A stretch of DNA of 64,000 bases. It comes from Lophius americanus. Its lineage: Eukaryota; Chordata; Actinopteri; Lophiiformes; Lophiidae. The stretch spans positions 368,501 to 432,500 of the forward strand of contig JBBDHG010000053.1 of NCBI GenBank assembly GCA_037951165.1. Reading direction: 5' to 3'. Shown one piece after another: positions 49,370-59,114 of this stretch (positions are counted from its first letter, which is position 1; each line of letters opens with the position of its first letter). Under the pieces are notes generated by a model. The model was not told the DNA's origin. It saw only the letters and a list, made by a program, of their open reading frames with translations, and made no database searches. The translations under genes were made by a program, and so were the position numbers.

Positions 49370-49795
49370 ATTAATCTCCGCCGAGGCAAAACCGTCGCCA
49401 AGATTTAAGAAAAATGTACGCAGATTTCTCCATTAACGTCTGAGTTATCACCAGGATTTAAATCTACCAAAAGATCCGACAAATACACTCAAGATACTTT
49501 GTAGCCACTCCTCTCCTGGGCCTTCCACTTCAATGTCTCTGTTCAGCCCGCTGAGCCCCGCAGCTCCACCCCCAAAAGAAACATCAAAGAATCAAAGGCA
49601 GCAATAGCCACATTGTGACATCACTACACTTGTTTTTCATATTAAAAGCCGCAAAACGACACCAAAATGTAATTATCTCTAGGACTTAATCCGTCCTTAA
49701 GGTTTTCTGAAATCCTGCTCAAACAAACAAATAAACAAACATACAAATAGACAAACGCACAGGAGTGAAATCATAACCTCCTTGTTGGAGGTGAT
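49370..49795 (-). repeat. Dispersed repeat family A copy
   Basis: Contains aatgtctctgttcagcccgc, ccacattgtgacatcactac, a (caaa)n run and an aacctccttgttggaggt end. Same orientation as the 42.1-kb copy. Confidence 0.65.
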
Positions 49796-50229
49796 GATCA
49801 CATTTATGTTTTCTGGGCGCTGGAAGAACTTGTAGGTTTAAAAGTTAAGGTTAAAGGTTCATTCAAATACAAAAGAGTGGCTGACAGATCAAGAACCACA
49901 ATAATGACGATTAATACCAATATAACTCAAATTAACAAAATACTCCCTTTTCAGTGGATTTAAAGCATATATCTAAAGTATACAGGAGGATGTGAGGCTT
50001 AAGATTTCACAGGAAACGACGGGGATTTCATTTTTCAAGCTCAGCCGGTAACAGGGTCAACTGGTAATCTTCAACGGAAATATGCGATAGTGAGATGTCA
50101 CAAAGACATCAAGTGACACGTCAAAGAGATCAAAGCCACACATCTGCCCCAAACGCTCAGTGTTTTTCTACTTCTAGTTTAGTTACTTCAATACTGTTAA
50201 TGATATTTCTACTGCTAGATGCCTTGAGG

Positions 50230-50700
50230 ATTCATCCAGTGAAACCGTCCAGGTTCATACAGGGAGACAGTCCAGGTTCATACAATGAAACAGTCCAGGT
50301 TCATCCAGTGAAACCGTCCAGGTTTAAACAGTGAAACAATCCAGGTTCAAAACGGTCAAGGTTCATACAGGGAACAGTCCAGGTTCATACAGTGAAACGG
50401 TCCAGGTTCATACAGTGAAACGGTCCAGGTTCATACAGTGAAACGGTCCAGGTTCATACAGTGACACGGTCCAGGTTCATACAGTGAAACGGTCCAGGTT
50501 CATACAGTGAAACGGTCCAGGTTCATACAGTGACACGGTCCAGGTTCATACAGTGACACGGTCCAGGTTCATACAGTGAAACGGTCCAGGTTCATACAGT
50601 GAAACAGTCCAGGTTCATACAGTGAAACGGTCCAGGTTCATACAGTGAAATGGTCCAGGTTCATAAAGTGAAACGGTCCAGGTTCATACAGTGAAATAGA
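50230..50700. repeat. 23-bp minisatellite, about 20 copies
   Basis: The unit is gtccaggttcatacagtg plus five bases, usually aaacg or acacg. The central copies are nearly identical and the edges more diverged, the usual pattern of a recently homogenised array. The period is not a multiple of three, so no coding repeat is implied. Confidence 0.95.
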
Positions 50701-50704
50701 TCAG

Positions 50705-52335
50705 GTTAAAATAGTCAAATGGCTTGAAATTAGCTCTTAGTGAGAGAACGCAAAGAGAAAATGAACAATTCATAAGATCACGATCGAGGAAAGACAGGAT
50801 GTTGTGACACACGTGTCACCAAGGCTTCTTCTGTGTCGCTGCTTGGTTAATTCAGGGACACGTGAACCGAGTGACATTTTATAAAACACCACATTACCTC
50901 CTAAAGACATGACATTTTATTCATTCTGCAGCAGGGTACTCACCCGGAGTTACTTTCAGGACGCGTTCCCCTCCATCCCCTCAGAGAGAATCTCGGCTCT
51001 GTCTGGGTTCAGGTTCAGACGGCAGGTTGCAGCCTCCTCTGCTGGGGGGTTTTACAGACCTGGACCCGTGCAGGACTCTCGGTGCCGGCTCTGACGTGAA
51101 ATCACACACTGCTTCATTAACTCGACCCTGTCCTCGCGCTGGTCTGGAGAAATTTACTGCGGGGTCCCGGATACACGACCTTTTTCTAAGCGCCGTTCTC
51201 CTTGGGAACTGTGCTGCCTTCAGGGATACTCGTAAATTAAAAAATTGCACTTTCAAATTTTGATCAGCAGATTATGTCTAAATTGTAACACAAATATAAA
51301 TTAATGGGTAAAGTCTAGGCTATAAGGTGACTTTGTTATCGTCTAATGCACGTAACCAATAACAAAAAAAGCTCAATTCACAGAAATGGAAAGATTAAAT
51401 ATCTTACCATGAGTGTAAAATGGGACCTTTAACATGAAATGAATGAATTGATGACAAACTATCTCAGCCTCTTTTAGTCTAATGCTTCATTATTAAAAAT
51501 CACATGCCTCAGAATATCTTCAGTCAGAAAAAATCCATAAATTAAGGCATTATTTTTCAAAATTCATAGCAAATAAATCTTATTCCAGCAATCATCATTC
51601 TATTTTAACATTTGTAAATTCAGTCGCCTTTTTAGATATATGAAATCTTTAGATTATCCAGTAGTTCATACATAGTAGATTATACATAGTTCTGAGTCAC
51701 CAAGGTGATATATTAGGTGTAGTTTTGGATAGTTTTTAATAGTAAATGTTGCCTCACTATTAGCATAAAATTTGGAAGTGAATAAAATGATGATTAACTA
51801 TTCCAGTCTCTTTTATTCTGTCGTGGTTTTAAAAAAAATAAATGTGTCATAGTCACTTAAGGCTGCTTCAGTTGGGCATGTCAAGAAGTAACGCCGTCTT
51901 CTTTAAGCAGAAATTAAATAATATGAAAAGTTTGCAGCTGAGCTGACACCCATTTAAAACCAACAATTATCATATTAGCTTTTAAATCCAATATAAATGT
52001 TCTGCGTTAGACTGCGAAATAGTAATGCTTCTTAGATTATGTAGATTACAGAGGCAGTGCAGCAGACAGCTCTGAATCATCTAGGATTCTAGGTGATTAT
52101 GAGATACAATTGTTCATGCAGTTTACACAGTGATTCATGATATTTGCTTCTAAAAGCAATTTTTTCAAATGACGTTGATACTGTATATATTGAGATACTT
52201 GAGAAGGACGTAATGCATTCTTGTTATAGTCTAGTATCTGGCGTAGATACTAGAATATGGGCTCAAGTAAGCTCTTTTTTCCCCTAATGGGGCGTTCTTG
52301 TTGGAAATGTTATATTTCTGATGGCGTGTGAAGGC
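50705..52335. other. Intergenic stretch
   Basis: A GC-richer patch at 50930-51190 has short open frames on both strands but no recognised domain. 51240-52300 is AT-rich and featureless. Confidence 0.45.
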
Positions 52336-52339
52336 AGCG

Positions 52340-52460
52340 CAAACCACAGCGCTCTCAATGCGGCCTCTGATTGGCTCAGATGAAAAGATGGGTGGGTTCG
52401 ATCACACTGAGCTAATAAGCCCCGCCTCCTCCAATCCTATCATGACTCATAAAGCAGAGA
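52340..52460. promoter_or_regulatory. CCAAT/GC-box cluster
   Basis: tgattggctca (inverted CCAAT), gccccgcctcc (GC box) and ctccaatcct lie within 80 bp, followed by a tgactcataaa segment. Such clustering is promoter-like, but no exon follows. Confidence 0.25.
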
Positions 52461-52569
52461 TCTAAGATCCTGATGGTTGGAGATGTGTCTCCATCATTCA
52501 TGTCTGATCCTGACGGTTTGGCCCCTCCGTCTTTCCCACCCAAAGTAAAATCCCTCGTACATGGTGATA

Positions 52570-53165
52570 GGTATAATCCGCCATAACATTATAACCACCT
52601 GACTAATATTTTGTTAAAACAGGATTATGGAAAAAGTAGAATATGGATTTGCAGGAAATTTTACCCAGAGGTAGTTTTTTGCATATCGTAGAGTTGATTA
52701 ACTCTTGGTGACGTTACGTGTTTCAAAGCGTTCAGAATAAAATAAGATTAAATAATACGCAGTTTGGAGTAGTGACATCACAATGTGGCTATGCTGCCTT
52801 TGTTCCTCTGATGATGATTTTTTAGGGGTGGAGCTAGGGGCTCAGTTTCAAAAGTTCCTTTGATTTCTTTGTTGTTCACTTGGGGGTGGAGCTGGTGGCT
52901 CAGCGGGCTGAACAGAGACGCTGAAGTGAAAAGTTAATGAGACAGAGTATGTGAAAGAAACTCAGAGAGTTTGTTGGAGTTTTCGGTAGATTAAGAGGCT
53001 CAGACATTAATAGAGAAGACTTTTCTTTTTTTTAAACCTAGGGTACCGATGTGTCTTGGCCGAGGTTTCACACTCTCTGTGTGCTTTTTTCTAGTTTCAC
53101 AATGTTGTCAAATATAACCACTTCACCTGTCAGTGGTTATTATGTTATGGCTGAAAGGTGAACTT
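52570..53165 (-). mobile_element. Tc1-like ends enclosing a family A repeat
   Basis: Left end gccataacattataaccacc with tgactaatattttgt, and right end ttcacctgtcagtggttatt with atgttatggctgaaaggtg. Between them, at about 52765-53075, sits a plus-oriented family A copy (tcagcgggctgaacagagac). This suggests a nested insertion into a Tc1-like relic. Confidence 0.7.
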
Positions 53166-53869
53166 ACCAATTAATAGAGGGTTTCATCAAGAGGGGGGGA
53201 AAAAAAGAACTGAACCATGAAACAAATGAGTTGAACCAGCAACATCAACAAAACAACATCATCAGTATCGCCGGCCTCCTGAAGCTTGTTTCAAAAGTCT
53301 GTATGGCTGTAAGTTAAATCATGTTTATATCAACTATGCACCAAAAGCTTATTTTTTAATCAGGGGACATGTTCTTCAGCAGAAACTCTATCTTTAAAAG
53401 TAGACAGTAGATTTTTTTTTTCAAGAAAATTCCATCAACCCTTCAATGTTCTCAACAAGAATAAGCAATATTGAAACTTTCTTTTTTTTTGTATATTTTT
53501 CTTCATTTCTTTTTTGTATATTTATTAAATTAGTATTTTAGGCACCCTAAATGTACCATATAATGACAAATTGTGTGGTCAAGCCTGTTTTTACAGTAAA
53601 AAAAATAGAGATAAGACTTCCTGAGAAATCATCAGTTTTAATTAAATTAGCTCACCATCATTATAAAGTGAAATCTCTTTAAAGATTTGGTAAAGCATGT
53701 TTTTAGAAAACTGACCCATTTTATTGACCTTTATTTGACTTTTTTGGTTGTTTCAAATGACATTCTTCTGTTTCCTAGGTATTCACATGCTTTAATATGT
53801 CAAAACAAAATCCTACTCAAGGAATAGCACTTTTCTCAAAAGCCATGGTTATAATAACCTCATTTGCAC

Positions 53870-54010
53870 CCTGGGGTGACCCCCAGGGCTCCATCCTGGA
53901 CCCCTTACTCTTCAGCCTACCCATGCTGCTACTTGATCAGATTTTTCAAGAAGAAATAGTGACACAAAACCTAATGGCCCAACCAGTTGTGCAGGAAAAG
54001 GTGTTAATCT
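53870..54010 (+). mobile_element. LINE reverse-transcriptase relic 2
   Basis: Translates to GDPQGSILDPLLFSLPMLLL, a decayed PQGSVLGPLLF block. The following 60 bp parallels the relic at 27.7 kb. Non-functional. Confidence 0.7.
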
Positions 54011-54064
54011 ATCTTGAACTGTTTTTTTTTTTTTACAGAAAAAACATTATGTGCTGAATTCTCA

Positions 54065-55820
54065 ACTAGAATTGAGGCCCATTACTCCAGTCAAAATTAG
54101 TTTTCTGCACTGATTTTCAACTTCATTACATAATAAAGCTCCCTGAAAGTGACCACCTAAGTCTGGGCGCGGACTGGGTCGACTGGAGCTGTCATGTCTC
54201 TCACCTCTCCCACCAGCTTTCAACACGGAACCCTCCATTGTGGCTTGACAACAGTATTGCGAACCTGCAGACAGTTGCTTGGAAACCGTAAACTTTACCT
54301 CCCACAGTCCAAGGGCAGTCACAGTAAGTGATATCACCAGAGGACAGCCACTGTTTGCCTCCATCCATGGGAACGGACCCCTGCTGGTTTTCTTTTCACA
54401 GGAGATACACTGAAACAAGATTCCAGTGTACACGGCTCTGGCATCTTTAAAAATAAGACTGAAATTGCAGAAAAAAAGGCAAATTAAATCAGAATATAAA
54501 GGGCAGACAAAATTCTATTATGTTCTAAAATCTCTATTAGCCCCTCTTAGACATTTATATGTCTTATTGTTCTAAATGTTCTGGTGATAAATCTTCCTCT
54601 GGTTTTCCCCTCCCACTGCAAATTAGAGGTCAAAGGTGACTACTCTCTGGTAAATACGACCCTTAACTCTCTGTACTTTATTTAGATGCATCTCCAAAAC
54701 CACCTTCCATGCACACATACCCCAAACACGCCGTATACACGTGTGACCTAAGTGGACAAGAAGTCCATGTTGTGACAAACTGGTGATTATGCACTCGTGT
54801 AATCTGGACGTTCCTCTTCTCGTACATGTTGATCCTTTAATGTTTGAGGGCAGCGGAGCAAAGTGAAGAGAGGGCGGGAATCTAAGGCTTAGGGTTCATT
54901 AACAGTCTAAAGAAAGGAAAGGAGATTATTTTCACTGCCACGAGGCTCGGGAGCCCCCGGTGGCTTATGGGGCTTGAAACTGCAGTTGCTAAGTGTTACT
55001 GCAGCAGCTCATTAGTCTCTCTGAGGCAGAGCTTCAGGGCCTCAACACGGAGACTCAACTATTCTAGCTAATTTCATCATTAGGCTTACAGCTCAGCCCG
55101 GTGATGCTGTATAATTGTCCTGGTTCCTATTGTTTTCTCTGAAGCAGCATTATAAAGGCCGTAAATGATGCTGATGTTCTGTACTGCCATCATTTCTTCT
55201 TGACCCTTATTTGAATCACAAATTCAATGCACAGGGACCTCCTGCTACACTAGCAATAAACTCAAGAGCAAAGAAAGGCCTCGTCATGTTTCATTTCATG
55301 TATTCATTTTTTCATCCTCCAAAATGTGGTCGCCTTGCGATTTAACATTTTGATTTGCTTAGTCATTGTGCAAAAATCCATGATGTGTGAATCCTAAAGT
55401 TTTTTAAAAGTTTGGATCAATTCTATCAACTTGGTTGCATTAAATATTTAATTTTAACACGCCAAATCGTAATATCAGTGGATGATAGAAAACTAAATAG
55501 ATTTACTCAAACACTTTACCTAAGAACCAATTTAATTTATTTGTACTGAACATAATTTTTCACACAAAGAGCTCTTTGTGTGATGTTTAAGTTACAAAAA
55601 TAATAGGGACTCAACCATGCTTGATTCCGGTTTATATTACTCAATTATGAGTTTTAGTATATTTTATTTATGTACTTCCTGCACATTTTGTGTCTTTTAA
55701 TTTTATACCAAATCAAAATCTACAGATTATAGAAAAGAAATCAATTGATATTTGCTTTAGCTGCTTTGTCATTATCAAACCCTGATTGACAGACATTCGA
55801 TCAATCGGATGACGGAATAG
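54065..55820. other. Intergenic stretch upstream of eaf2
   Basis: No gene was recognised. 54840-55190 is unique-looking, moderately GC-rich sequence with attagtctc and cattataaagg-type motifs and could be a conserved regulatory element. 55300-55790 is AT-rich. Confidence 0.4.
55560..55583. repeat. Perfect 24-bp palindrome
   Basis: Centred on gagctc, with arms tcacacaaagag and its complement, and no spacer. It lies about 360 bp upstream of the eaf2 start codon. Confidence 0.92.
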
Positions 55821-55827
55821 TTCGCTC

Positions 55828-55944
55828 AACCAATCGTAACTATCAGAAGGCGGGACTTAAGATACCAATGAGGTGTTCATGTCTCTGCCGTACATGGTTA
55901 TCAGCTGAAAAAGCAGAAAGTTTGCAGCTCATGAAACTCTCAGA
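55828..55944 (+). promoter_or_regulatory. eaf2 proximal promoter and 5' leader
   Basis: CCAAT boxes at 55830-55834 and 55865-55869 flank a GC-box-like aaggcgggac (55848-55857). No TATA box is obvious. A five-codon uORF starts at 55931 and its TGA (55946-55948) overlaps the eaf2 ATG (55945-55947). Another short ATG frame begins near 55879. The transcription start is not determined. Confidence 0.55.
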
Positions 55945-58900
55945 ATGAATGGGACAGCTTACTCCAACTTTGACAACCAGGAGCACGTCTTGAAATTAGG
56001 AGAGACGTTCGAGAAACACCCTAAAAGTGCCTACCACACAGTGCGATGTAAGTGGGATTTTTGAATCACTGGCTTTACAGTAGCTAATGGTAGCATGCTA
56101 GTTAGCCTCAGAGCTAAACTTCCGGCAGCTGTCTGACATTTAACAGGTTTTTGTGTGTCGCTGTTTCATTCAAATCCACCTGCTTTAGGTTCGTTTTAAT
56201 AATAGGAAAATTCACGGACGTCTTTGTAAGCTTGTTACGTTCCAGTTATTAGTTATAAAGCACTGATGCTCCAGCTGTCAAAGTGTTAGCTCGTGTTAGC
56301 GTGTCGTCACTCTGTTTGCTAACGCCATCATGTGGTGGAAGAATGTAGCTGCAGCCACATTGTGAAACAACAGTTTATAAATAGCACAATGTTCGTGTTA
56401 AATGTGTGTTTATAATACGGATTTGAATTTAAATAATATGTACAAGTACTTATATTTCTTGCATTTTCTTACAGATGACTTCAAACCAGCCTCCATTGAT
56501 ACAGCATGTGAAGGGGAGCTTGAAGTGGGCAAAGGAGAGCAAGTCACTATTACCTTACCCAATTTAGAGGTCAGTGGTTAACTCTAATCAGCAAAAAAAT
56601 GTTTTTCCATTTTCACCAATTATTGAGCACTGCGATTAATCGATTACAATTTTTAATTTACTAAAACTCCTTCCCTTGAGGCAGCAACTCAGCCCCAACT
56701 CAGATGGAACTCCACAATTTTCCAGCCTCAATTTACCAGTTTATCAATGGTGTGACCCCCATCTATGGTCATGAGCTCCACCGTTACAAGCCGCTGCAAT
56801 GAGCTTCCCTCTTAGGATGGCTGGGCTCAACCTGATGGGTAAAGGTGTTCTTCAGTCCTGTGGTACATAAGAGTATGGTTCTGTATCGCCTGCCAGAGGG
56901 GAGAGGTTGGAAGAGGTGGTAGACTGGGTGTGTAGGGTCACCGATTATGCTTAAGGCATCCTGCCCTACAACGTTGGGTCAATTTTACCATGTATGGGCT
57001 GATACTAGAGAGCACCTGTCGAAGATTGTGAGAAGAAGCTTAGCTTGTTTCTTCTGGACTTTTGGATTTTTCTGTTTGTTTAAGACAAACATTGCAGTTG
57101 ATGCAGGTAGATGATGTAGCTACGTCTTGAAATCTTCACCAGTGCACTTGCTATATCTCAATATGAATCAAAAATATCCTTCCCAAACATACACAATATG
57201 ACAAAAACATAAACCTGACATCAGCCTTTCAGTTAGAAAAGAAACCTTAGAGTTTTGACCACCGTATGTTTAAAAAAAGCTACTTTCTTTGTTTCTTCTA
57301 TTTTTAGGGTTCAAGTGCTCCGGTGACCGTGTTCAAGGGCTCCAAGAGGCCGTACATGAAAGAGTGCATCCTCATCGTGAACCACGACACAGGAGAGTAT
57401 AGACTGGAAAAACTCAGCAACAATATCGCTGTGAAGAAAACCAGGTAAGCAGAACGACAGCTCAGATATAAAGTTTCTACTCACTTTTTTTCCCCATAGA
57501 TGTTGTATATTATAGATATTTTTACTATCTGTCTTATTAAAATGGAAACATTGAGATACATGCTGTTGAAAATTGTTTTAATTTGCATTTAAGTCAAAGA
57601 AAATACCCACATTCAGTCACCGCATATTAAAGATAAAGTCCATTTACAGTAATGAAAAGAACTTTGTAAACTTGCCCATGTTTTTAAACATCAAATCAAA
57701 TACCCCTTGTGAATTGTAAATGTAATGAATCATATCTTCTCATGAATAGGTTAATAACATGCATTGGTTCATATTTTATAACTGAAATTTGTTTTAAACT
57801 CGTGCAACCATTAAATAGAAACATTGTGCGTTCCCTTTGTTTTTATTCTACCTGTACGATCTCAGGGCTGAGGGGAGCAGTAAGATCCATTCTCGCCTGG
57901 AGCAGCAGACCAGTCGCCTGAGCCAGCAGATGAAGGGCTGCAGCAGTGGCAGCGGCGGCGGCGGTGGTGGCGGCAGCAGCGGCAACAACAACAACAACAA
58001 CGGCGGCGGCAGCAGCAGCAGCAGCAACAGCAACAACAAATCCTCAACTAGCTCCAAGAGTTCTCCTCCCAAAGAGAAAACATCACCTGCATCCCCAATG
58101 GACGACATTGAACGAGGTAACATCAGTTCGCAACTACGTGGAATTATATTCACTGTTTGGTTGTTCATTTTTATTCATTTAGCAATCTTTCCCTTAACTG
58201 GGAAAATTTCTCCCACATTTATCCTTGTGTGTGTGTGTGTGTGTGTGTGTATGACAGAGTTGATGGCAGAGGCGCGGGTCATGGACCAGCTGAGCAGCGG
58301 CGACAGCTCCTCAGACTCCAACAGCTCCTCCTCCAGCAGCGATGACAGCTCCAGCAGCGACTCAGAAGACGAGCGGACCCCCGCGCCAGCGCCGCCCCCG
58401 GCCCACCACAGCATGCCCATCATCAGCACCAACACTGAAAGCACCAGTCGCCACCAGGAGAGCGGTGGAGGACTCATGAACACGCTCAGTGAGTCGGTCC
58501 CTCCGTTCCATCTCAGTACGTTCTGCTGTGTTTGCACAGAGTTTGATCTAAGCACACGATGGTTTGACAGAATAAACAATCTTCCTCAGTCAGTTTAACA
58601 ATATATACTTTCTTGCTATCATTATATTTATCAGTTCAGTCTGTCTGTTCATGTTTGTTAAACTAAGTTGTGCAAAAACCCGAACTTAAGTTAAAGTACT
58701 ACCCCATTCAAAACACACAGATAAGACATTAAAACCAGTAACTGGTTGTAATGTTGTGGCTGATGGGTGTATATTACATCTTTCATCATATAGCGATGTT
58801 TCTTTGTTCTGATCGGGTTTTTAAATCTAAATTCTACAGAAAGTATCTGTATTGTTTTGATGATGTTGCGTTCACCAATCAGCCACAACATTAGAACCAG

Positions 58901-59114
58901 TGACTGGTAATAATGTTTTGGCAGATCAGAGTATTTTCCTAATGCAGTTCAGCACATATTTAGAACATTAGACTTTTTGTCTTGTGGGGAATAAAGAAAA
59001 GTGATAAAAATGCATTTTCTTTTGTTTACCGACATTTTAATCAATGTTTAAAACTGGATCGTTGCAGAGAATGACCTCCAGCTGAGCGAATCGGGCAGTG
59101 AAAGCGACGACTGA
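55945..59114 (+). CDS. eaf2: ELL-associated factor 2 (six exons)
   Basis: Exons are 55945-56047, 56475-56569, 57308-57444, 57866-58116, 58258-58488 and 59068-59114, with GT-AG introns. The phases join into 864 nt, 287 residues plus stop. EAF proteins bind ELL and stimulate its RNA polymerase II elongation activity in the nucleus. The N-terminal EAF domain (about residues 14-118) shows VLKLGETFEKHPKS, YDFKPASID and VTVFKGSKRPYMKECILI. Exon 4 has a Gly/Ser/Asn homopolymer region, then SPASPMDDIERE. Exon 5 has the Ser/Asp/Glu-rich activation region, and the C-terminus is NDLQLSESGSESDD. Wording such as VLKLGE, EQVTITLPN and ECILIVNHDTGEYRLEKLS is closer to vertebrate EAF2 than EAF1. Length is slightly above the human protein because of the repeats. 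The first ATG of the N-terminal domain is used. Confidence 0.95.
56690..57020 (-). mobile_element. Retroelement-derived repeat in eaf2 intron 2
   Basis: The segments ctatggtcatgagctccacc and ggatggctgggctcaacctg are the inverted counterpart of the repeat at 30.2 kb. The next part (gtatcgcctgccagagggga) resembles another common fish retroelement segment. Confidence 0.5.
57944..58036 (+). repeat. eaf2: Coding trinucleotide repeats in eaf2 exon 4
   Basis: Consecutive ggc/ggt, aac and agc triplet runs encode Gly7, Asn6, Gly3 and Ser5 tracts. They make most of the length difference from mammalian EAF2 and explain the open antisense frames here. Confidence 0.9.
58227..58250 (+). repeat. (TG)12 just upstream of the exon 5 acceptor
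   Basis: The TG run ends 7 bases before the exon 5 acceptor (tatgacag, exon from 58258) and replaces a normal polypyrimidine tract in a 141-bp intron. Confidence 0.93.
58690..58930. mobile_element. Paired Tc1-like ends in eaf2 intron 5
   Basis: A terminus ggttgtaatgttgtggctga near 58743-58762 and an inverted one caatcagccacaacattaga at 58876-58895, then a third decayed piece (aatgttttggcagatc). Ends face each other with about 110 bp between. Probably residue of two insertions or a rearrangement. Confidence 0.65.

Noticed and set aside
57848..58168. Leu-rich and Cys-rich minus-strand frames over eaf2 exon 4
   Set aside because: Antisense shadows of the Gly/Ser/Asn triplet repeats.
57837..58598. 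253-codon continuous plus-strand frame
   Set aside because: It reads through eaf2 introns 3, 4 and 5. The spliced exons 57866-58116 and 58258-58488 explain the real coding parts.
55945..59114. Calling this gene eaf1
   Set aside because: Residues such as VLKLGE, EQVTITLPN, SPASPMDDIERE and MDQLSSGDSSSDS fit EAF2 better than EAF1.
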